Positions 11,401-20,796 of a stretch of 64,000 nt of DNA are shown here, in pieces. The notes under the pieces are model-generated. The model worked only from the letters and a program-made list of their open reading frames with translations. It was not told the DNA's origin and did no database searches. A program made the position numbers and the translations under genes. Within the stretch, counting starts at the first letter, position 1. Each line of letters starts with the position of its first letter. Origin of the DNA: Nipponacmea schrenckii (taxonomy: Eukaryota; Mollusca; Gastropoda; Lottiidae); the NCBI GenBank assembly GCA_030562195.1, contig CM060200.1:29241023-29305022 (forward strand), given 5' to 3'.

Positions 11401-14400
11401 TTATAAAATTTATCATATTCGTTGCCAGATTAAATACCAGTATTTCCCTCACCAAGGCTCGGGTAATATTCAATCTGTCTGCTCATTTCATAAATCTCAT
11501 ATAACATAAGTACATGTTTAAGAACCAATATTTAATACTCCAGTGCAATCAGTGAAAATATTCTGAATTTCAATACATTCTTTCAGATTATGAGTTCAAA
11601 CCAGATCTAGTTTGGCCATTTTGTAATAAAGTCAAATCAACAGCTGTTTCCAAATGTGGAAGCTTTCTGGCCATTGGTTTATCTAATGGTACTGTAGTAA
11701 TTTGGGATAGATATCTAGGTAAGTGGCAGTTTTCAAAGAGACATATGTCAGAATGAATAACATTTATGCAATATGGTATGTTAATGGGGAATTGAGCACA
11801 ATATTTTCCCATAAGATGTTGATTTCTCATGTCTAACAAAAGAGTCTTTCACAATATGGATAATAATTAAGCTTGCATTATCTACAATTCATAACTAAAG
11901 ACTATTTGTCAATAATATTCTATTTCAGGCATTGAAAAGGGTATAATTAATGTTGAAGAGAAAAGTTGTACAAGCTTTCTGAAGTTTTTAGACCCCAGCC
12001 TCTCATCTACAGAATCTATATCTTATCCACCTTATAAAACAACCAACAATGCTTGTTTACTAATACAAACTACTAGTGGTTGTCAGTATATTTATAATAC
12101 TAGTATACAAACACTGGTTACTCTTCAAGCTATGTAAGTTGCTTTTGAATCCCCCTTCTAGGAACCCTGGTTATTTGCTAGCAAACCTGAAGGTTCAGGG
12201 TTCAGTCCTGACAAAGGTCAACCCAGTTTCCCCTGTCAGTGATGCAGGTTGGAGGGGCTGACATGAAAAAGCGTCTTGTTTTGATGGGGCAATAAACCAA
12301 GGCCCTGGTGCTATGGACAGTTGGAAATTGTAAAAAAGATCCTCTTAACATTATTTATTATTTATAGAACTGAAGAAGATGATGATGTTCAAGTATTGTT
12401 ATCAACAATGAAAGCAGTGCCAGAACTGGTAAATATTGAGGAAATTTTGTTTTTCAATACTATCTTCTAATTGATAAAACTTGATATTATTATCATTACA
12501 TATGTATTTTTTAAGATTTTAAGTTTGTTTAATCTGACTTTGGAAGTTGTCTTAGAGCTATGTGTTAACCCTTTGAACCCTGAGTGTAATTTAGATACAA
12601 CGTCATTTACCCTGAGATCCAAGCAATATTTCTAAATTTGTATGATGTTAACATGGTATGACGTCACTTGACAACAGCCGGTTTACCGGCTCATCGGGTA
12701 TATATCATATAAGGATAAGCCGGTATACCGGCTTAGAGGGTTGAAAGGGTTAATACCTAGTTAACTACTATCTATGTCATTTGGTTCACTTCACTAGGCT
12801 AAACCTTTATTAATTTATGTTTTGTCATGCTGAAACTTACCTATGGGGATGGTAAGCTGCATTTAAAAAAAAAAGATAAGGGAAGGCAGGGACCGCTCAC
12901 ATCATGCTTGATTGATTGACAGGATAATAAACAGTAATAGCCAATTATTATTATTTTAGCTGTTAGTTGTATCAAACGATGGTAGTTTAATATTAAAAGA
13001 TGTAACCAATGGTAACAGTGTTTGTCAGTTAACATTACCTAAACCCTACTCTCTAACATCACCTTGGGAACCAATATATTGTTTTGGTGCTGGTGGTCAA
13101 ATGCTGTTTGTAAAGGGTGTGTTTTTTTTCCAATCTTGTTAAAAATGAGGACTATCTACCATTATATTACTTCTGTACAAAGGAAAATGAAGATATTCTC
13201 ATAAAACCATGAAATCTGTTCAGAATAAACTGGAAAATTTTCCTATGCAGGTTAAAGTGTTAATGCCCTACTTTACATTTAATTTCATTGACATGTAGTG
13301 ACATTTATTTTTAACTCTTTGAATTCTGATTATGTTTCAGGTTCATATTTTGAGAAAAATGAGGAAGGGGGACTTGTTGATTTGTCTTCAGTATTTATTT
13401 ATCAGTTAAGATCATTTCCAACATTAGATACATACTGGCAATATCCTAGAGAAATAAGCACAGGAGTTATTCATCCAACATTAGACAAACGAATAAACTC
13501 TTTACTCAGATATAGGTTTGTCATATGGTTTATATTTAGGCAAATTGTATCACCTAGTTTCTCATTATCATTGAATAATATATAAATAAATATATAATAA
13601 TATTATGAATAAAATACTAAATTAAGTCATAAGAAGTGATTTGATGCGAGAAAACCAAGAAAATCCTCAATCTGTTAAAAAAGTATACTGTTTAATCTGG
13701 AGTGATATGTTAAAAAAACTTATTTAATGTGATCTCTGTTCCTAAATGTCATGTAAAAATTATTAATATAATTTGTCTGCACAAAAAAAAATCATATTTC
13801 AGAATTAACCAACAAGCTTCACGTAAGGAAAGAATGCAAGATAGATGGGGAATGATGAAAGAAGAATTAGATCTTATTTTACAATGTAAAGAAACTGCAA
13901 AACTTAACTCAAGAATTGCAATTGTAAGTAAATAATGGAAATTATTTCTTTCATACAATATTTTTTTGGTCTGTATTGTTCTATAATATGAATAAAAACT
14001 TTGAATTTAAGATAATCCTTTCATTGAGTAATTGCTTTAAAAAAAATGGATGGTATACAATCAAGTTTTTGCATTAATGGCTCTCAAGTAGTTCAAAACA
14101 TATTTTAAGTCAACAAATGATATGTTCCTTAACATTTATTGACTTCCTAATTGATATATTAATGAAAATGTTTGTTTTTTACAGTAAGGGTAAGCAAATG
14201 TCTTTAACAGTGTCAATAGTTATGTCTCAATTCTTGATCCTTTCATATATTCTGCTTCCAGGAGTATCTATGCCTAAATATCCCAACTCTGTTGTAACAG
14301 TGCTCCTTTTTAAATGTTTAAATACTTATGTGCCTGTGCTTCCACATCAATGTAATTAAATATACATGTACTTCTCTTAAATCGTGTCCTATTGTGTGTC

Positions 14401-15564
14401 AATTTTAACCTCTGTTTTATTCTCCTTGCATGAACACTATTTCTTCCTATGCTATATCAAGTTCTATTATAATTGACAGCAGTTTGACCTCCAACAAATT
14501 TATTTTTTATTCAAGACTTTGTATGACCAGTATGAGGATGGTGAAGACTAATCTTGTGTAACTATTTTCTTGTCTTCTCTAATAATATCAGAATCACTCA
14601 TTCACTTAAACTGTTCATTGCACTTCTTCACTACAAGTTTAACTAATCTGTACAGTTGTCAAGTTTTGTGAATGATGTCTCAGTATCACACTATTTTAAG
14701 CAAAAAATATTGTTTATCTCACCAACACACCTTTGTCAAAGTTGTCACATGTGTGATCTGAATAACACTACATCTCAAAAACTGTCAAGAATATAAACAA
14801 TCACACGATATATGGATATAACGATTACTTTAATAGAACATAACAGGCGACGTTTCAATTACAGTACTTGTCAAGTACATCACAGTTTCTGTCAAGTATG
14901 TCACGTTTTTGTCCTGTATCACACTATATTTAAATCACATCACTGTATCTGTCAATTATTACACCTAATAGAAAATCACATTAATTGTCAGATACTTTAC
15001 AAAATCTGCCATGTATGTCACATTTTGTCCAGTCTGACACTATTTATCATGTCTATCAAAGTATCTTTCAAGTATATGTCATGCTTGTTCTATATCACAC
15101 AATTTGTCAAGCCTTTTACAGCAGCTGTCAACTATTTTGTCCAGATCACTCTTATTTGTAAATCTGTCAAAAATTTCACATTTTGTCCTGTACTAATGTG
15201 ACTCATATAATAGAATGTTTTAGCAAACTACAAACTATATATGCAAACATTATAAAAAAAATTCGAATTACAAATTCTATAAATTGAGTGATCAATAGGA
15301 AATTTCTTGAACACTTGGTCAAAATATTCATTTAAGCCAGATGCATTAATAATATACTTAACTGAGAAAATATTGAGTTATTGTACATGTACATATTCTT
15401 TTATATTTTAAATTGACAACTGTCATTAAAAAACACGTGTATTGATGTATTTCTGTGGTTATTTTCTATTGGTATGAAGTTAAATGTTTCTAAATTTTGA
15501 AATATTTTTTTCATTTTTATTCCAGACCCCTTCAACCTACAGATCGACACCTGCATTAAGTTAA
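5473..15564 (+). CDS. WDR93: WD repeat-containing protein 93, 19 exons, 752 aa
   Basis: Exons: 5473-5739, 6234-6435, 6724-6788, 6952-7030, 7357-7472, 7949-7984, 8081-8125, 8404-8454, 8662-8706, 10050-10179, 10325-10508, 10739-10887, 11587-11718, 11929-12133, 12368-12428, 12960-13116, 13341-13515, 13803-13923, 15526-15564. Every junction is GT-AG and phases close to one 2259 nt frame. Family marks are LPQPYRMIDKIID (exon 1), a first WD-like blade VFIGTSNGIIVLDA (about residues 100-115), WLEVYKLPRDTWLREIE (exon 5), a proline-rich LVIKIHPPSPITG (exon 10), IIVWWTGETNIKHYSLL, a blade FLAIGLSNGTVVIWD (about 475-490), a blade VVSNDGSLILKD (about 592-603), and a basic, coiled C-terminus RKERMQDRWGMMKEELDLI. 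It is somewhat longer than mammalian WDR93. The family is poorly characterised; from memory it is linked to motile cilia and sperm axonemes. AATAAA lies at 15813. Confidence 0.92.
7949..8706 (+). other. Run of four symmetric mini-exons in WDR93 (exons 6-9)
   Basis: Exons of 36, 45, 51 and 45 nt, each beginning and ending in phase 0, encode short polar segments (NQEDVEASGDNQ, then Arg/Ser- and Lys-rich pieces). Any of them can be skipped without shifting the frame. They lie in a linker with no recognisable WD motif, so it is likely flexible and possibly alternatively spliced. Splice sites are canonical, except that exon 8 could also be preceded by an earlier AG that would add an in-frame TAG. 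Confidence 0.6.
9000..9468. mobile_element. Foldback MITE with 12 bp terminal inverted repeats in WDR93 intron 9
   Basis: The ends GATTACTGTAAG (9000-9011) and CTTACAGTAATC (9457-9468) are exact inverted repeats. Inward, both arms carry AAATTAATGCG repeated several times and a GCGATA(C)G..ATAGGTGTCGCATT-type block, again in inverted orientation. No open frame is present. A 2 bp AG flank on both sides may be the target duplication, but it is too short to trust. Confidence 0.7.
9864..9945. repeat. 82 bp near-perfect palindrome in WDR93 intron 9
   Basis: The left arm, TAACTAGAAGAAG..., and the right arm, ...CTTCTTCTAGTTA, pair with one mismatch and no loop around the centre TTTATTAATAAA (about 9904/9905). 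It would form a long hairpin in RNA and a cruciform in DNA. It may be an extremely short foldback transposon. Confidence 0.9.
12155..12340 (+). mobile_element. Truncated tRNA-SINE copy in WDR93 intron 14
   Basis: It matches the family from within the tRNA-like head (GGTTCAGTCC B box at about 12194) through the body (CAGTGATGCAGG, GACATG.AAAAAGCGTCT, CAATAAACCAAGGCCC, GACAGTTGGAAAT). Both ends are missing. It is more diverged than the copy at 1.5 kb and therefore probably older. Confidence 0.8.
12565..12753. mobile_element. piggyBac-type MITE with TTAA ends in WDR93 intron 15
   Basis: TTAACCCTTTGAACCC at the left end is mirrored by GGGTTGAAAGGGTTAA at the right, with one mismatch. TTAA flanks and CCCTTT termini are the hallmark of piggyBac-mobilised elements (established knowledge). 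Two further inner palindromes, CCGGTTTACCGG and CCGGTATACCGG, lie at about 12678-12733. No coding capacity. Confidence 0.8.
13924..15525 (+). other. Last WDR93 intron with a TGTCA-rich tract
   Basis: A 1.6 kb intron. From about 14650 to 15200 the motif TGTCA, as TGTCAAGTATGTCAC, recurs irregularly and often. It looks like a badly eroded minisatellite. The open frames here (14117-14359 and 14812-15201) arise from the repeat composition and show no protein features. Confidence 0.5.
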
Positions 15565-16039
15565 TTTGTTGTTTACTCTGTTATACTAGTTTGACTTTGG
15601 GAGAAATTACCAACTTTTAGCCTTCCATTCCCAGTAACGTCTGGTTGTTGCACTCTTATTAATTTAGATGAGCATAGTTTCTGTGATATTTTGTTGTAGA
15701 TACTTTTATTATGTATATTTGAAATTCGAAGAACTAAAAATAAGTGAAGTCCTCAATATGTAAGTAATTGAATGATATTTGTGAAAGATTACTATGATTA
15801 AATTTAATAGCTAATAAATTGTGATAAAATAACCTGACCTCAATGATCAATTAGTTGCTAATAGGGTACATAAAAGACAGATGTGTTCTTAAAGGGAGAC
15901 GCCATTTGTTCTGCTCCCTTTCAGTAATCCATGCCCCCCTCCCCTGTCTAAGTATACGGTATATTATTCACTATGTGTGCAGCAGGATTTTTGTTTTCAC
16001 ATGAAAGTAGAATACTTTGTTTGCAAGATGTAGATACTT
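15565..16039. other. 3' flank of WDR93
   Basis: Probable 3' UTR and intergenic DNA. AATAAA at 15813-15818 is the likely polyadenylation signal. A short C-rich stretch lies near 15930. Nothing else is recognised. Confidence 0.5.
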
Positions 16040-16050
16040 GAACAATAGGA

Positions 16051-16389
16051 AATGATATTAATTGAATTGAGTTTTACGTCCTACTCTTCTGCACCTTATG
16101 GGCTAATGAAGACGGGCAACGAAAGTGTGCAATGAGGGAAATTTTGCCAGGACAACGGCATTAGTCTACTCTTTTTTTCTGTCGAGGGATATTAACGTGC
16201 ACACGGGGACTCGGTTGTCCCATCCGCACGACTAGACGCTTTTTCCATGTCAGTCCCTCCGACACCACTGACAAGGGAAACCGGAATGAAAAATCCGAAA
16301 GCTCCTCTCGACCTTTTGCCGGGATTGAACACTGGACCTCCAGGTTAGCGAGCAAGCGTCTAAATCACTGAGCCACCGCGGTTCCACAC
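16051..16389 (-). mobile_element. tRNA-SINE copy with 11 bp target-site duplication
   Basis: Same family and orientation as the copy at 1.5 kb. Body and tRNA-like head (GAACCGCGGTGGCTCAGTG on the minus strand) are present, with several small internal deletions. Flanks GAACAATAGGA (16040-16050) and GAACAATGGGA (16390-16400) differ at one base, which suggests an older insertion than the first copy. Confidence 0.85.
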
Positions 16390-16400
16390 GAACAATGGGA

Positions 16401-18100
16401 GGGAGAAGTCTGAAGATTGGGCCAGTTAGAGAGGTATCGTCATCAATGGATAATGTACGGGGTCTCTTTGGCTATAATTGCTCTATATCTTCAGAAAAAT
16501 CGGCTGTTGAGGAACGTCGGCGTTTGGTAGATGGAGGTGATAACTCAGCAATTGGGGTTCCTCAATTGAACGAGCACTTTGTACAATCTGAGACAAAATG
16601 TCATCTCCTCGTTTAGCCAATGAATATTTGTGTTTAGAATAAACTTTACGAAAAATGAAAATTAAGATAATAACTAGAATTGCTTACAATTATGAACGTA
16701 TTTCGAGAGCCTTAAAATATTATGTAGGCTAAATTTGCAATGACCTACATCTGGACAATATATTGAATATCATTTGACCTAGTTTTCAAAGTCATGAAAT
16801 AATTAGGTCACACCTTCCGTAACGGTTAAAGATGAATTTTTTTTTGCTGTATTTAAGTACACTTATCTCTATGAATTTTTTAAGTAAGCCAAATCAAAAA
16901 ATATCTCCTCGTAGACAATATATTGAATATTATTTGACCTAATTTTCAAGGTCATAGATTAAGTGGGTCACACCTTCCTTAGCCGTTAAAGTGACCTAAT
17001 TTTGAAAAAATCGAAATTTGAATAATTCGAAATAAATACGAAATTTAAAAAAATCGGTCTCCAAGAAAAGGTAGATAATGATCCAATGTATCTATGTGCT
17101 AAATTTCATCGAAATCGGTCTATCAATAGTGTCTGAATTTCGGCTTTAAGAATTGTAACGAAAATTCAAAATGGCGGCCGATATGGAAGCTTGACCCAAT
17201 TATTTAGGTCAAATCGATTACTATTGATAAGTTATTTATAAAACAGTTTTCACTTTTCACCTAGCTGTTATATACCGGAAGTTACGTAATTACGTCATTT
17301 GAGGCTAAACCGGAAGTCAATTTTTTTTTCAAAATTTTTCAATATTCATAATCATATCGCCTATCAACTGCTAAAGTTTCAAAATTTTACAATCTATATT
17401 AAACGAGAAACCACGGTCTGAAATTTTTGCCGATGACCCTTGAATATTGAATTGCAAATCTTGGGTAAAAGATTTAACCGAATTGCATAAAACCTATAAT
17501 TGTTAGTTTACAAATACATTGAACTTTTCAAATTTGAAAATCCGGTCAAAATCGAACTGAAAATAAACTTGCTAAAAAGCAAAAAAAACCTCAACTTCCG
17601 GTCAGAGATAGAACTTCCGGTTTTGCTTTATTTGATAATTGAAATCATTTTAAGATCAACTGTAGATTTAGAATTTTTGTACCTTTTGCCAGTTTGTCTG
17701 CAAACTCATCCGAGAATCGTAAAAAAATCCGAACGATTACAATACGTTTTCGCCAAAGTCGAAATACGTAATAAAAAAGATAATAGCCAAAACAATAAGT
17801 CAATACGCCCTCCATTGGTTGAGGTTGGAAAGTAATCAGCAAAATTATCAGAGTCGTTGATAACATCAAGATCATGATTAAGAAGGCAAATTCGGTTCAG
17901 CAATTTGATTTTGTTTTCTCAAGTTCAAACGAGTGACGTGATCTGCTAACGCCCCTCACAAACTGTCCTCTCTCTAACATAACAGACAGTTTTCGGCCTA
18001 TATCCCTTACATAATCAAATTCTCGCCTTTAATTATCGAAAGTGATGGTGAATTTCCATGGCGATTTAAACAATTTATATCAAGGTCAAAAGTTACGATT
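16401..18100. other. AT-rich intergenic DNA with a 160 bp direct duplication
   Basis: Segments of about 80 bp starting GACAATATATTGAATAT at 16754 and 16914 are diverged direct repeats, 160 bp apart. CCGGAAGT and AACTTCCGG strings recur from 17270 to 17640, as they also do in 34.7-35.5 kb. Open frames of 73 codons (16395-16616) and 111 codons (17500-17835) resemble no protein I know. The second is Lys/Leu/Ile-rich and looks like noncoding AT-rich sequence. Confidence 0.45.
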
Positions 18101-18161
18101 TTGAGATATGGCTAGTGCGTTTGATTCAACATTAATACGGTATGTTGAAAGATCAGATTTC

Positions 18162-19004
18162 TTAATCAGTGACAAAGATAACATCAATGTCTATATCAGG
18201 GAGTAAAGAGACTTCAACATAGTTGTAATGCATATTTGACAAGCCAAGTGGATAAGGTAATTCAAGATCATTGGAAAGTTTACTTTGAATAGTTAACAAA
18301 GCGTTACATAAAATATCAGTAGGTACTTGAGAGACATCGATAAATATATGTCCACTTAATGAACTTAAGGCACTATTCTGAAGTCCTAGAATTGTATTAT
18401 ATAAATTCTGAATAGACATGTCAAGCATTTCAAAAGCACTGCTATAAAGCAGCATAAGCTCAGAATATCCAATTTCGGGTTGCAAACCGCGAGTAATGGA
18501 ATCCATTTTGATTGAAATTTTAGCATTTAAAACATGAGTAGAATTTATTAATTTGTTTATTGCCAAACGATTAGTCTGAATGTTTTGATTTGTTATCATT
18601 AAAATTGATAAACTTTCACGTAAAACATGAATAATTTGTCAAGTTTATGTGAAAATAACTTTTCTTAAGACCCATGTACTCTAGACAGTTCGTCATAAAA
18701 ATCTTGTTCCTGTTCGTAAAAATGTTTTTGGAAAATATTATGAATGACTTTGGGCATTCTACTAATACGAACATGTTAAGGAGATAGCGTTGACAAACCC
18801 AATGATCGTTTCACCTTTTGCACATATTTCAATATTGCTGATTTGTTGGGCACAATCCGATAAGTCAAAATTTATAATCCAATTTGAAAAACTGGCATAG
18901 AGTTGGTTGACGTGCACGAATTTTATTCCTTCAGCTAGTGGTAATATCATTCCTTGTGAAACCCTAGCCGACCCTAACAACCAAACTACAATAGTTCCAA
19001 TCAT
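18162..19004 (-). pseudogene. Envelope-like fragments of a Ty3/gypsy-type endogenous retroelement
   Basis: Two minus-strand open blocks remain. The block 19004-18762 starts with a hydrophobic signal-peptide-like segment followed by a short conserved-looking ectodomain start. The block 18599-18162 carries a helical heptad-like stretch and a segment rich in LxxIQ and LELPYP, similar in style to the ectodomain of envelope/F-type proteins of gypsy-like elements in invertebrates. The blocks are separated by stops, and no C-terminal membrane anchor was found. It lies downstream of the gag and protease pieces, on the same strand and in the expected order. It is a decayed copy. The family assignment rests on pattern and position, not a search. 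Confidence 0.5.
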
Positions 19005-19082
19005 TCTAGAAAAAAAAAAAATCCCTCATAAGTGATGATTTGAATGCGTGTTGTATCTTTTCGCTCAAAGATTCATTTCTTA

Positions 19083-19166
19083 TCACTATTGTTATCTATG
19101 TTACCACTATTTTTATCTATGTTACCACTATTGTTATCTATGTTACCACTATTGTTATCTATGTTA
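19083..19166. repeat. 21 bp tandem repeat, four copies
   Basis: Unit TTATCTATGTTACCACTATTG, nearly identical in each copy. The length is a multiple of three, and the minus-strand frame is open with a repeated NIDNNSG heptad. It may have expanded inside a former coding region of the retroelement relic. Confidence 0.85.
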
Positions 19167-19469
19167 TGAATATTAAAAATTAATCTTTCATCAATTACTT
19201 CACCCACAGCCAGGGGTATGAAAGACAGATCGAGGTTCAATCTTTACATGCTTGTGGAGAACAATTGCCTAGCTTTGCTATCCTTTGAAATAAGTACAAC
19301 TGTACTATTATTAACCGACATAGTTTTGCTACAAAAAAACCAATTTAACTCCAAATGAGGTAAAGAAATCACTACCTAATACGACATTCTTCTTTAAATC
19401 CTTTACACAATATCAAACAAAACCTTTTCCTTATACCTATCCTAAAATTAAGTGAGACAATACCTCTAT

Positions 19470-19800
19470 AAAATGTTAAATTATCTCCAGTGACACCGAT
19501 AACATTCGGCAAACTTCTGGTCTATCATCAAAATGAATGATATCGCTCTTATCTAATTTGGTAATTAGATCAAAATTTATAACGCTGATATCTGCTCCTG
19601 AATCAACCAAAGATATAATATTATTAAACTTGCCTTAAGAAATTTAGGGTGCACTATTTCTTGGTCTGGATTTCCCCTAAGTTTACCGTCTTGCGTCTAC
19701 AGTCCCGAGCCATATCTTATGTCCCACCTCATTACATTTCATACAAATAGGTTTGCCATCGGGTGTCCATTGAAAATTATAAAGATTCTTGTTTGCCTGC
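19470..19800 (-). pseudogene. Retroelement protease and zinc-knuckle remnants
   Basis: Near 19590-19610 the minus strand reads LVDSGAD, the aspartic protease active-site motif of retroelements, followed by IS.I. Near 19730-19760 it encodes the first half of a CCHC zinc knuckle (CMKCNEVGH). The last part of the knuckle lies in another frame, so a frameshift is present. Both belong to the same decayed element as the gag piece upstream and the envelope pieces downstream. No reverse transcriptase, RNase H or integrase was found between protease and envelope, so pol appears deleted. Confidence 0.72.
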
Positions 19801-19870
19801 GGGTTTCATCAAATTTACCGTTTTGATTCTGTTTTTTTTTCTTCTAAACTAAGTCTTTCCAATTGGACAG

Positions 19871-20200
19871 TCAAAGCTTTCTGGTTTTTTTTTCCAAATC
19901 TTTCAATTTTTGTTCAGTTGTAATCACCAAGGAGGTAGTGTCTGCTTCCATGGGTTCCTTAGCATTTTTCCTACGTCTCATCTGAAATGCTCTTGTGTTA
20001 TGCTGCAAAGACGCAGCTTTATTTACCGCCTGGTCAAAGGTGGCGGGTGAATCCCTGAGTAATCCCTTAACCGCGGAGTCTTCCTTTAAGCCATCCATAA
20101 AAAATGTCGTCAACATTGACTGTACCATTGCGTACCAGATGAGAATGCCTCTTCTGCAAGGGACCTTATTCGATCAGCGTATCCCTGTACACACACTATT
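19871..20200 (-). pseudogene. Gag (capsid) remnant of the same retroelement
   Basis: The open block 20128-19871 encodes FMDGLKEDS, LLRDSPATFDQAV and a basic QMRRRKNAKEP segment. This is the C-terminal capsid style of Ty3/gypsy-like Gag that precedes the zinc knuckle. Just upstream, to about 20200, a further Gag-like piece (RIRSLAEEAF) is in a different frame, indicating another frameshift. I found no convincing LTR pair around the element. Confidence 0.65.
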
Positions 20201-20796
20201 GACGATTCAAATTTGAAAACTTGATAATATAATTTTGAAAATGACCATTGGCCGAAATGTGTATATCGTTAGATAGTTAGAGGTGATTCTGATAATTAAA
20301 TTTACTAAGTTCATCCCAAATTTATATGCGAGAGTAAAGTACAATTAACACGAGGTTAGAAGAGAAGAGTTGGTAAAGTTCATAAATCACAAAAATACAA
20401 TTTATTATAACATAAAAACAAAAATACACTTTACTTCAGACTCTGTTACAACATTAAAGACGAGAAGACTTTCAATATTTATTAAAACTAAGAATCAAAA
20501 CCCTTATTTACAATGATCACAGTAGAAAAACATTTAACTCCTAAAAATTGCAACTATAGTATCTACTTAAAATTGTAATCTGTAGAATAAGCTAGGGACT
20601 AAATAATAATATCCTTACATATTCTTGTAATTTTGATCACCACAATGCAACCTTTAAACCTCTTTGTTGGTACTTTCCGGCAACCGAGCTTAAACGACAC
20701 TGCATATCTGAATCAGTATTGCCATTAGCTGAATGAACGTGGAAGTTATATGGTATCCTTCAAGTTTTCTGCCTTAACAGTGCAGAAAAGTAATGG
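20201..20796 (-). other. Probable 3' UTR or flank of the DUF288-like gene
   Basis: AT-rich, with no open frame of interest. AATAAA on the minus strand at 20401-20406 is about 390 bp past the stop codon and is compatible with the transcript end. Confidence 0.4.

Noticed and set aside
14812..15201. 129-codon plus-strand frame (His/Cys/Ile-rich)
   Set aside because: It lies in a TGTCA-rich degenerate repeat inside the last WDR93 intron, with no domain and no splice logic.
17500..17835. 111-codon plus-strand frame
   Set aside because: Composition is that of AT-rich noncoding DNA, no motif, and overlapping frames on the other strand are equally long.
17900..20500. LTRs flanking the gag-protease-envelope relic
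   Set aside because: No pair of long direct repeats was found on inspection on both sides.
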